Shown piece after piece: positions 1-9,789 of a stretch of 64,000 nucleotides of DNA. This DNA is from Cliona cf. orientalis. Taxonomy: Eukaryota > Porifera > Demospongiae > Clionaida > Clionaidae. Positions within the stretch are counted from its first letter, which is position 1; every line of letters begins with the position of its first letter. Below the pieces are notes generated by a model, which was not told the origin of the DNA, did no database searches, and worked only from the letters and a program-made list of their open reading frames with translations. The DNA lies in the NCBI GenBank assembly GCA_963930775.1, contig OZ005707.1, positions 4,340,001 through 4,404,000 on the forward strand, read 5' to 3'. A program made the position numbers and the translations under genes.

Positions 1-312
1 AATCTTGGTCCACAATCCAGTCCATGAGTCCGTTTACCATCTGAGTTAGCCATGATATGTAATAGTTGTAGTTATCTGGTCACATGTTTTATGTCTATAT
101 TATAGCTGATATCAGTATTAATTTATTGTGACTATAATAATATTATTACCAAGTACAATAATTGTGTATAACTGACTGTACAACCAACCTAGTCAAATCA
201 TAGCATAAGCCAGATGGCCGGCATGCTCTGGAATGTACAATCATGAAAACTGACTGTTCTTTTGTCACCATTCTAAAGACTATAGAATGATAGCTAACTG
301 ACAAGTGAGAAA
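1..312. other. Intergenic, upstream of the Ig receptor gene
   Basis: AT-rich sequence with no supported coding frame, repeat or RNA gene. It presumably holds the promoter of the gene starting at 313, but no clear core element was recognised. Confidence 0.5.
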
Positions 313-1714
313 ATGACAAGGTTTCTTTGGATACCGGTGGTCATCATCTTAAGTGTGAGCTACTGCAAAGGTAATGTCTGCTATACAGAACATGTTAATA
401 GTAGTAGCCATGTTTAATAATACAGGCAGCATGCATGCACATACCATCAATGCTAGCTTAGTAGCAAACCACTCAGAATCATAATCTTGATTATAAACTG
501 GTGCACTGTAAGGTTATTAATATTATATTATAGCTTAAGCAGGTCAAATTTTTAGGCAATTTTATAGGCGCTTGTGCTTTGATGATTGTGTTGAAAAGGC
601 TAGCTCATAAAGATATTAAAATTTAGTTGTATATCCTATCTATACGCATAATATATATAGTTGCATTAGTTTTCACTAATGTGTTTCAGTAATGATGTTG
701 TCTGATTAATGACATTGTCTTGATAGTTCATGTGCCTGATGTTAAATCTCTCTAGGTTGTGATTACTGGTTTGTGGAACAGCCTCCCAGTACTCTCCACT
801 GCAACCCATATTATCAACGACTGTCTATTGTCTGTAGAGTAGAAGGACCTCCACAAAAGTTCAATATTATGTGGTTAAAGGGCAGCACTGCAACGAGTAG
901 AGATAAGGACGCAAATCACTCACTGAAGCACGCAATTGTACACCAAACCAACAGCAACTATAGCTCATTTTATGGTGATGTAGGGTTTATTAGAGTTTCA
1001 TCTCGGTTGTCCATCTCACCGGTGAGTGAGGAAGACATTGGACAATACTGGTGTAAAGTTCTATCATCAAATGGGACGGTCCTTGCAGCAAGGAGTAACA
1101 TTCTGACGCTAGAAAGAGAAGAGGTGTACAACTCTTTTGCTCGCTGTCGAGGCTCTAACTCTATCAGACGAAGGGATTGTGCGACACTAGATGAACCTAC
1201 ACCGATACCTACCCAATCTACAGAAACCGAATTCCAGGCAGCCACTACCACAGACCTCAAACAGCTCTTTGTAACTGATGCTACAGCTACCACTATCTTG
1301 AGCGCTGATACTGAAGGTCCAGTTACAGCTGAAGAAGAGAGTAATATTCCAGCAATCATTGTATACTCGGTACCCACAACAATACTAGCATTGTGCATTC
1401 TGGCCACTATTTTGATATTCATCACGATATTGCTGCGTCTTAAGCACCAACAGTGCACAGCTGCTGACGATGATACACCCAAAGAAGGTTCAAATTCACC
1501 ACATTATGAAGTTATTGATGTTGATGATATTGTGGCTATGACAACAGCTGTCAAACAGACACAATCATCACCATCCATATTGTCGATAACCAATGAATCG
1601 TATGATGACATCATTCCACCTCCAATAGTGGCAAAGCGCAGGCAAGCACTACCTGGGTTTGCAATAACAAACAACGTGGCCTATTATCTGGACCCCAGGA
1701 AGACTGTTCCTTAA
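313..1714 (+). CDS. Single-pass Ig-domain cell-surface receptor
   Basis: Two exons, 313-370 and 756-1714, joined in phase 1 by a GT-AG intron, give about 338 aa. Exon 1 (MTRFLWIPVVIILSVSYCKG at the join) is a signal peptide. Residues about 21-135 form one V-type Ig domain: Cys near residue 46 (SIVC), a Trp after the first strand (IMWLKG) and the D.G.YWC motif near residue 119. There are several N-glycosylation sequons. A Ser/Thr/Pro-rich stalk follows, then one membrane helix (about 218-246), then a cytosolic tail of about 90 aa with tyrosines in YEVI, YDDI and AYYL contexts and a PPP motif beside YDDI. The tyrosines suggest SH2-dependent signalling, but the context is not a consensus ITIM and the spacing is too wide for an ITAM. 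The ligand is unknown and no named orthologue was recognised. Confidence 0.82.
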
Positions 1715-2381
1715 TGAAGACACTAAGGCCAATGCTATTGGTAGTATACTTCTTGAAGTTACTCTATTTGACAATCAATGTAATTCAATAATAGCAGCTA
1801 CATGATATTGTGCAGATTCTTGTAAGTACTACATGTATGGTTGTGATCAAAATACTATGCTATGAGCCTGAATTCATTCCATGGCATGCAGCAGCCTACA
1901 CGAACACATAATGTGTCATGCTTATTAGAGTGGCTACCTTCTTTAGAGCATTGAAAGCAGATATGAAATAGTTTATGGCTTGCAGTAACAATGATTGTGT
2001 ATGAATGCACCCAATTGTCTGGCACGCATGAAGGATACTTTCCTACATGACTTGATGGTGATATTCCCATAAAAAAGGCATATCCTAAGCGTGGGCATGG
2101 GATGTTATAAACTAGATGATGCAATACACAGTCTTGTCATGTCCAATTGAACATTGCATAGTTCTCGGCTATATTGTTGCATGAGGTGCATGCACTTCAT
2201 ATGTAGTACTTGTGGCAGTATCTGAAGGCATGAGGCCAATGGTGGGCAGAGCCTTATAATTATAGTGATGGTGGTGGCTTCAATAATTATGGTAACTGTT
2301 ATTTACTACTGTTGCGAACTTTTTGAAGTACTGATATCATCTTCCCAATACAATATTGAAAATAACACTATACTTGTGAGG
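1715..2381. other. Intergenic between the Ig receptor and DRC5 3' ends
   Basis: The two genes converge here. Short open frames on both strands lack coding character. No repeat was recognised and no poly(A) signal could be assigned with confidence. Confidence 0.5.
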
Positions 2382-5300
2382 TTATGCGTTTTGTACATTT
2401 TTTCGATCTAGATTAGCTTTAACAATTTGGTTTATACAGTACTCACTCTCCTGGCTAATGTCTGTCAGGCGGAGGTCAAAGTTTACCACGGTATGATTGT
2501 CCTCCATTCCTTCTTGGAGCAATCTCCCTCCAGTCTGAGAGGGAGAGAAAGTCATGGAGGGAGAGAGAGAGAGGGAGGGAAAGAGAGGGAGAGGGAGGGT
2601 GGGTAGAGAGGGAGAGAGGGTGGGCAGGGAGGGAGAGAAGGAGGGAAATATTAAAGGTGAACATGTGCAGAATCAAGGGTAAGTAATCACAAGCCGAAGC
2701 TAAAATATCACATTATAACCAACTTTTACCTCCTCCAATTTGTTGCAGGTGATACTGATAGATGAAAGTGTCTTATTAGCCATCAATACCTATACATGTA
2801 CAAAACAAAACATAAGCTAGAGCCCTAGTGCTCTGTGAGTTCATTAATTTGACCAAGTTTATTTCAGGGGGGACCCAGGGTGTGCTTTTGCCCCCCTTCC
2901 CTATTGTAATATGGGGTTGCCCCCTTGGATTTGTATTCAAAATTTGTTACTATGTTTGCCCCCTCTTGAGCAAAATCCTGAAATAAACCATGTTGACGAC
3001 CTATAAGGTCAAAAATGTGCCGTTGAAGCAGTAACTAGCACAACAATAATTATTATTAGTGGTACCAAATTTTTAGTACATTAAAGTTTACGAGTATACT
3101 ATAATAATAAACTGTTCGAGGATTGACCTAAAAATGCAAAACTGTACATGTAAACACTACCCATAATATGTAAGTATTGCTGAACATGGGAATGTTACAT
3201 GTTGATTCTATACCACACCAGCAGAGCAGACAAATCATAAACTAATAGGCCTAGACTAAATCTACAGAAAAGTACGTGTGAATATCATACCTTAGAAACT
3301 GGTTGTTAAGCGCTGCTCGCTGTTAAGCGCATACTTTTTATTAAGCGCATAGTTTTGTGTGAGCCTTACCACTCTTTATTAGGCGCATATGCCCAGCAGG
3401 CCACCTAAACGAAGAGCGATCGGTTACATGAGCCCAGAAAGAAGGATAGAAGTATACTGGAGAAGAAAACGTCGAGAATTACGTTCTCTGGTCGCTTCTT
3501 GGCCATCGTTGTAGGCCTTAATTTCTACCCTCGAAATGTTCTTTACGCACGCCCCACCTACCGTGTTTTAGCACTTTTAATTAAGCGCATACTTTTTGTT
3601 AAGCGCATATTTTCTTGCTGCCTCGTGTTATAAGCGCATGCGCTTAACAACCAGTTTCCACGGTAGTTTCCAAGTGTCCCGGAACTTGCCCCTATGTCCC
3701 GGTTGTGTCCTAGTTTACCTAATTTTGCAGCATTGTCCAGGAATCCAGCTCGATTGGACAAATGGATGTGTGGCACAAGCATAAACTCAGTATATTATCA
3801 AATTTCACTCGATGTTTAGTGGGTGTGGCAGTACATAATTGCTGGAAAGTGGGTGTGGTCGCCCAAAAGTAGGCATGGTCTGTAAAATTTCACACACGCT
3901 TTGTGCACATTAATTCTATTTTCTATTTTGTCCCAGTCGCTCCTATAAACTTGGTAACTATGAAATATACTACCTTAGGGCTACGATAGTTTGTGGGTAC
4001 TAATTTTAATGGATTTTGGAAATAGTACGTTTAGCAGGTACGTACTCATTTTAGCGATTTTTCAAAATTAACATTCTATTTATTCGAAAATTTAACATTT
4101 GTGGGTACAATTTTAGCGAAAATTAGGTAAATCGCTAATTTTGCTAAATTTAGTACCTGCAAACAAAGTATCCTTAAGGTAGTCGCCCTAATAGTATTAT
4201 TGTTATGCATGATAATACCTCTGACAGTACTGGTGCTGATGATTCACCGATGTTATTACTGCCCACATTCAGCATGGCCAATGTGGTGTTCTTATAGAAA
4301 GCTTTAAAGATGGGCTGGACTCCCTCATCAGAGAGACTGTTCATTCTCAAATTGAGCTCCTTCAGTGTTGTGTTGTTCTGGAGGGCATGGCCAATGGACA
4401 CACCCCCCATGGCTTCGATGAGGTTGTTGCTGAGGTTGAGCACGGTCAGCTTGGGACAGCGGCCATTGATCAGCTTCCCAATCGCTCGACCTGTCCCATC
4501 TCCAAGCTTATTGTGCGACAAATCTGTGGACAAAAATACCTTCATCCAATATGTTCTACAAAGAATGATTAATCCACCCTTATAGTACAGAGTATGATGT
4601 TATGCCTCCAAGAATCATGATGTTACCACAAGGATACGTACGAGAATCTCTCATGCAAATTATGCAAGTTGAGAATTATGTATTGCATAACTTTACAATG
4701 CTTGAAATGCTAACCAAGAACTATCTCAAGAGGCTGATTTTTTAATTTACATGCACACTAATATTATAGTGTGTAGCAATGATATTTTACATGTGCATAT
4801 CGATTAATTGTGGGATCCCTGCTGAGTATATTATTACATTGTTACATTTTACACCTTACCTAGAGTATGAAGTGAGGGGTGGTCCAGCAGATGTGCCACT
4901 AGGAGACGGCCCCTCTCATCAGTCGCTTTACTCTGAGTGAGTCGCAGCACCTTGAGAGTGGGGGTGGCCTTCAGCGCCTTGGCTAATAACTGACAGTCGA
5001 CCATTGTGAACTCAAATAAAGACCAGGCAAAGTTCATACCACAGTTTTGGACACTGAAAGAAAAAGAATGATAGAGTGGAATAGTAAGACTATAATACTT
5101 ACCCAAAAGTTAGGTGGAGTTCGTCTAGCCTGTGTAGGTTCTTGAGGATCATCCCAGTGTCCAGGTGGTCATTGCAAGGCTTCAGGGGAGTATCCTCACT
5201 CATCCTGGATCAGTTGAAATACATAACCCAACAGTATACAGCAGGCTTTTTTGCTAGTAAACTTAACAGGGCTAGTCTAGAATAAACTTCTCAGAGTAGT

Positions 5301-8300
5301 CTCTGAGAGCTACCTTGTTGATATCTCCTTACTACTGCAGCTACTCACCCATCTCCTTCATCATCGTCAGCCAGCAGTTGATCGTGAGGAGGTGGAAGCA
5401 GCTGTCTCACTATCAGACGTCTCACAAACCGACTGGAGAGCTTCAGCAATTCCTCTAGCTGTAAAGTAGAGCACAATATTTCATTAACATGTACGAGTAC
5501 CAAATCCTGCCCATATTTGATGGTCTGCACCAACGACTTTGACACAAGGGAAAATACTTGGTATTTTACATACTGCGTACAAGTGATGTTAAGGCTCTCA
5601 TTGCAGGTTTATCGGGCTCCCAAATCTTTTAGTATGCAGTAGGGAAAAGCTGGGATAAATCCTGACAGGCCTTATCTACCCCTGATCCTGGGTATTAGGC
5701 TATGTAGGGCAAGCGCTCATAGACTCCTGGGTTCTATGAATACCACACACACACATACATGTACAGTAATTACATGGGGTGCACTTGATCCTGCATCTCG
5801 TACACCCCAATCAGTGTCATATAACTGATTTTATTTGTCCACAAACTCCTTTCATCACCAGACCCTATGGTCATCTACACTCACCCACTAGCCAACAGTT
5901 GGCTTATAATTGCTACAAACAACATACACACACGTGCCCATGCATGAACCTTCATAGACCAACTGCAGACAGCTGCTTTGGCCTAATTGGACCTGGTAAG
6001 ATACCAAGGGGCTTAAATACACTTGGAATTCTAAAGCACTTGTGGCTTTCATAAAAGCTCTCAAAATTTGTTAATTCAGTGCAAATTAGTCTTCGTTAGG
6101 CTCAATGAATCAGTACAGTATAATAATAATACGTGCACACATACCTGCATAATGTCAGACTGATCTGGTACAAAGGTCTCGACAGCTTCTTGTGCATTTC
6201 TTTCGAAGAACATTCTCTTCCAGTTGTGGTCATAGTCTGAGACATCACAGAGCTGCCAGCGACCTCTGCAGCACCTCTCCCAGTACTGCTCATCAGATAT
6301 CAGAGGTGCAGTTACTTTGAGTGGGATGTCTGTGGACAGCTTAGTCAGCACTTTGAGCTGGTGCTTGGGCAGCAGTTCACTGAGAAGAGGTTGCTCTGTA
6401 CGTGCATAATATAAATACGTACATAGCTACATGTGTATTTACATCCTAAGTGGGAAAAAAAAATAAAATCGTAATGTAATATAATGTAATATAATATAAT
6501 ATAAGTAAACTCAGCCCCAGAACATGCTACGAAGATAATTCAAAGACCAGCAGATAGAGCATAAAAAACAAAAATTTACACGTTCCAGAATTTTCAATTT
6601 CACTTTCATTGTCGAGTTATAAGCGAAAATGTCCTTGTCAAAACACAAAAGCCACAACTGTACTACTGTCCAGATGGTCTAATGGTTAAGCTCTGAGTCT
6701 GCCAGGCAGTGTGAAATGCGCGCCCCGGTTCGAATCCCGCCACTGGCCAGAGCCGATTTTTTTTTTCCAACTCTTTTTAACAGCCAATGATGCTGGGAAA
6801 GGTTGTCTTTCATGTATATTGGATAATTCCGAGCGAAGCGAGGTCTCTACTCGGGCTCGAGAGTCGTTTCGTATGGCTTCTGGGTGTATCTTTCGCGTGC
6901 GTCAAAATTTTCTTTCTTACTCTCTTCAGCGACTCAGGCCACGTCGCCATGTGTTGCTGAGTCATAAGCTGTGGCCTCCCTCAAGATGGTAATGCAAGGC
7001 CTACAAACTCTACGGTTCTGCTGGACTGTGCTTACCGGGAAAATCAATGTTCGCGCGGTCAAAAACGATCGCACCTTCTTGGCCCAAAGTTGTTCGTCCT
7101 GTCGCTGATGGCAAAGATGTTGCTACCCGTGGCCTGTCAATTGGCCTACTCTTGGCTTTATTCTTCCAAGACTGACGACAAAATGGAGCTCCTTTTGTTG
7201 CTAATGCTGCAGCATAGGCGAAAGAAACCACTCCCTTGTCACGTGATCTACATGTGCAACACAAATTTAATTTACTGGGAAGGGGAAACCCTAAAATATT
7301 CAATACAGGATATTGGCATAGTGGCTCGCTGAGCGAGGACTGCTGCACAAAGTGTAACTCTAGTAAAAGATTAAATACTAGTATGTATACTGATGCATCA
7401 TCATCAATACACTGTTTAGGTCATATTGGCCAATGACAATAATATTTACCATAGCTAAATACTTGAGTGAAGCAAAGTTAGGTAAAGATCGTCATTGGCT
7501 GCTTCATGCTCTAGATGTTAATGCTCGCTATTAAAGCACCACATGATTTGGTAGCAAGTGCTGTATCTTGCGGTATTATCAATCTTTGTGGTGCAAGCTG
7601 ACTGACTGATTGTTGTCCTTTTGGTGGTGGCTGGTTGTTAATTTAAAAGTGTTTCAAGTTGTGATCTACTATCATTCGGTCAGTGAGTTGTTGAATACTA
7701 TGCCTCGTGGTAAAAAAAGTACAATAATTGTTCTCTACACTGAATTACGTATGTTTTTAATAAACAGTGTACATCTTGTGGATTTATGTTTGGTAAAAAA
7801 GATGGTCAGCCAAGTAATACTAAGGCCTCTGATGGCTATTCTGTGGGCACCAGTGGTGGTAGGCCCAGTGGTACCAAAGCCTCTGATGGATATTCTGTCA
7901 GTATTAGTGGTGGTAGGCCCAGTGGTACCAAAGCATCTGATGGCTATTCTGTTGGAGGTAGGCCCAGTGGTACCAAAGCCTCTGATGGATATTCTGTCAG
8001 CACTAGTGGTGGGTAGGCCCAGTGGTACCAAAGCATCTGATGGTTATTAATATAATAATCATAACATCTAAACTTGTTAAATTCAGTTTGTTCCTCCTAA
8101 TGCAGATGTTTTTCTAGCTAAACGAACACACTTTTTTCCACTTAGGATGCGGTCAGTCTTCTTGTAACAAGAGTAAAATTAATAATAAGGAGGGGAAGAG
8201 AGTATCGAACGCGCTATATACTCCGTACAAGATGTTTTTGGAAAGTTATGTGCCAGGAATTCAAAAATTGACCAATCAGAGCGCTCGATTCAAATGGTAT

Positions 8301-9632
8301 GTTGTGGGCGTGGCCTCAAGTGCAAGCTAATGCGAGCACGATTTCGACCAAAAGCACAAGCAGATCACAATATAAAACGAGCGTTTATGAAGAATCTAGC
8401 ATAAAACTCATGAAAAACGCCTCTATTCTTCTCAGTTCTAAGAAAAATCAAGTACTTAGCCCCTTAGACTAGTCACGTGTGCACAGCTACAAGTCACGTT
8501 CCTTGCTGAAAACATATTACATGGGATATATAGCGCGTTCGACACTCTCTTCCCCTCCTTATTATTAACCCGCGCGCATGCGCAAGGGGTAAAGCAATCG
8601 GTTTGTCTGTCTGTCGTTGTCGTCGTCGGCACGAAAATCGCCAGATCTCGAGTTCTAGGTGTCTGTGCGTGCTATAAGCACAACCAATCGGTAGATATCA
8701 GTGAAAAACTGGTTTGTACGCGCTTCGAATTGCTCAAAGGGCTTACTAGTGCTATAAATCGTGCATTTTCTGTTCATCATGCCTGTGGTTTGTCGACCAC
8801 ACCCACTCTTTTAGTATGCTGATGCAACTGCGCATGCTCAAGCTCAGTGTTGAAAAGGGTCATCAAGTCATAAAACAGCTATGCCGCAGAGTATTGCAGA
8901 GCGCGCGGGGTATGTGCTCTACAGAGCTCTAGTTTACTCTTGGTATTGAATAATCATAATTATTCTGCTTCCATTAAGGATGAGAAACGCAAGCCAATCA
9001 CTTTCTGGAGATCATTAACTCAAACAATGAAGTAGTAACTGCATTAGCAATCTTATGCAATCCAAGGGAAGAGGATAGGTACATTACAACTAGGGACCTA
9101 CATAATGGGAGCATAATATTATTTTAACCTGTCCATCGCATAATCAATCATACCAAATAAACAATATGACCATCTGAAAAACTAATATCCTGCTCTAAAT
9201 GGAATCAGCAGTAGGCCACATTGCATACTGATGCACACAGTCATGATGCAGTGCAGTGCAAGGACATGGGACCTGGCCTAGGAATGAGGCTACACACTGA
9301 GCGAGGACTACCCCCCTAAAGTATTAATCTTCCTTTCTATTCTCAACAAATAGTCCTATACATACTCGAAAGAAATCATAAATCCCCTCAGTTTAATACC
9401 ATGAAAATTAGTGGCGATGCGTGCGATGCATGTTTCCACTAGTGGAGGCACAGTCTCCAGGTTCCATTCTGGGTCTTCAGCAATGATCCTCCGCATCTTA
9501 CGAGGATCAGCAGCCGGATTCGGCCGACTCTGAGGAGAATGGAACTAACTAGCTCTAAGCAATATAAATTTAGAAGAAAGAACTCACTTTTGAAGAAGTT
9601 GCAGAGGTCATCGCTATCCTTGTGGTGGGCAT
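2382..9632 (-). CDS. DRC5: Dynein regulatory complex subunit 5 (TCTE1-like), nine exons
   Basis: Nexin-dynein regulatory complex subunit of motile cilia with a leucine-rich-repeat C-terminus. Exons in transcript order: 9632-9588, 9529-9400, 6395-6145, 5458-5349, 5204-5103, 5053-4860, 4523-4219, 2789-2730, 2534-2382. All junctions are GT-AG and in frame, giving about 449 aa (human TCTE1 is about 500). Diagnostic segments recalled from TCTE1: KMRRIIAEDPEW near the N-terminus; YWERCC then WKRMFFER in exon 3; NCGMNFAWSLFEFT in exon 6; LRR units of LDLSHNKLGDG and LNLSNNLIEAMG type in exon 7; and ESEY in the last exon. The start is the ATG at 9632, 20 bp from an X-box-like site. Introns hold MITEs (3290-4179), a GA-rich tract, a tRNA-like unit and Helentron-like and MITE copies (8183-8932). 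The gene is divergent from OGFr. Confidence 0.9.
2540..2652. repeat. GA-rich purine microsatellite in the last DRC5 intron
   Basis: An almost uninterrupted run of GAGAGG/GGGAG-type purines on the plus strand. It starts a few bases from the 3' splice site of the last DRC5 exon, so on the coding strand it is that intron's polypyrimidine tract, much expanded. Confidence 0.85.
2865..2990. repeat. Small inverted-repeat element, TTTATTTCAGG ends
   Basis: Begins GTTTATTTCAGG and ends CCTGAAATAAACC, a 12-13 bp inverted repeat around about 110 bp rich in CCCCC/GGGGG. It lies in the DRC5 intron between exons 7 and 8. The family is unknown. Confidence 0.5.
3290..3662. repeat. MITE with GAAACTGGTTGTTAAGCGC inverted ends
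   Basis: The left end reads CCTTAGAAACTGGTTGTTAA and the right end is its inverse, closing on CAGTTTCCACGG. TA flanks both tips. The interior repeats TTAAGCGCATA-like words at least six times. A related but poorer stretch lies near 13130-13460. Tc1/mariner-pogo-like by TA target and CCGTR tip. Confidence 0.65.
3664..3960. repeat. MITE, TAGTTGCCAAGTGTCCCGG family (copy 1)
   Basis: Diverged copy: the left end is TAGTTTCCAAGTGTCCCGG and the right end is ACTTGGTAACTA. The interior shares the GTGGGTGTGGC and 'AAACTCAGTATA' blocks with the copies at 14931, 32875 and 38904. It abuts the preceding MITE directly. Confidence 0.7.
3973..4179. repeat. MITE, CCTTAGGGC ends, TA flanks
   Basis: TA-CCTTAGGGCTAC at the left and a CCTTAAGG-TA inverse at the right, followed by imperfect complementary arms (TTTGTGGGTAC / GTACCTGCAAACAAAG). 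It lies 39 bp from the 5' splice site of DRC5 exon 7. Confidence 0.6.
6669..6766 (+). ncRNA. tRNA-like Pol III unit (degenerate tRNA or SINE head)
   Basis: A box-A-like TGGTCTAATGGTTA (6674-6687) is followed about 40 bp later by a box-B match GGTTCGAATCCCG (6727-6739), then by a run of ten T (6757-6766) that could stop Pol III. The ends can pair (CCAG...CTGG) only with a bulge, the T stem has mismatches and no clean anticodon loop folds. I read it as a tRNA-derived unit, not a working tRNA. It lies in DRC5 intron 2. Confidence 0.55.
7786..8042 (+). repeat. Tandem GRPSGTKASDGYSV repeat (AT-hook-like)
   Basis: Five units of 42-54 bp encode GRPSGTKASDGYSV with variable SISG/STSG/VG linkers. The frame opens at 7786 (MFGKKDGQPSNTKASDGYSV) and runs to about 8016. 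A one-base shift after the last full unit carries the final unit into another frame. GRP with flanking Gly/Lys is the core of an AT-hook DNA-binding motif. I recall similar arrays in predicted proteins of mobile elements in sponges and cnidarians, but could not check. It is probably a fragment of a dispersed element inside DRC5 intron 2, not a host gene. Confidence 0.55.
8183..8564. repeat. MITE A, copy 1 (GGAGGGGAAGAGAGT ends)
   Basis: Inverted ends: TAATAAGGAGGGGAAGAGAG at the left, its complement at the right, with about 38 bp arms containing a TCGAACGCGCTATATA block. TTAA lies on both sides. A second copy at 36987, whose flanks lack TTAA, leaves TA as the safer duplication. The copies share the interior blocks ACCAATCAGAGCGCTCGATT and GTGGGCGTGGCCTC. 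It sits directly against the Helentron-like copy starting at 8566. Confidence 0.85.
8566..8932 (+). mobile_element. Helentron-like non-autonomous element, copy 1
   Basis: Starts with a TTAACCCGCGCGCATGCGCA block. Ends GCGCGCGGGGTATGTGCTCT followed by ACAGAGCTCTAG and T residues. The 5' terminal TACCCCGCGCGC is the inverse of a 3' subterminal GCGCGCGGGGTA, and the 3' tip is a small hairpin (GCTCTACAGAGC) then TCTAG. That asymmetric layout matches what is known of Helitron2/Helentron ends. No coding capacity. Related copies start at 13921 and 54403, with a partial copy at 11758. Confidence 0.6.
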
Positions 9633-9789
9633 CGATTAGAAATACACAACGGTTTCTATAGCAACTATCCCAAACTCCACCCCTAAGCACATTGAGCTGA
9701 GGTAGGCAGCAGAAAATAGTGGTAATGATCGTCAACCATAAAACTTATTGTGCATGATCAGCACTATAGAGCCAACAAGCTGGGGGAAA
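9633..9789. promoter_or_regulatory. Divergent promoter of DRC5 and OGFr
   Basis: The 157 bp between the two start codons is the only space available for both 5' ends. It holds an RFX-type X-box on the DRC5 side. No TATA box was seen. A head-to-head arrangement suggests shared control, although only one partner is a ciliary gene. Confidence 0.55.
9652..9665 (-). promoter_or_regulatory. RFX X-box-like site
   Basis: The plus strand reads GTTTCTATAGCAAC, minus strand GTTGCTATAGAAAC. It fits the X-box consensus RYYNYY-N2-RRNRAC at every defined position. It starts 20 bp upstream of the DRC5 start codon. RFX factors drive ciliary genes across animals, and DRC5 is ciliary, so the match is functionally sensible. 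Confidence 0.6.

Noticed and set aside
970-1482. 170-aa minus-strand frame opposite the Ig receptor
   Set aside because: It is antisense to a well-supported coding exon and has no family features.
9748-9789. Upstream in-frame ATG of OGFr at 9748
   Set aside because: Would add 14 unremarkable residues and leaves only 115 bp for two promoters; the 9790 ATG has the better context. The upstream start is not excluded.
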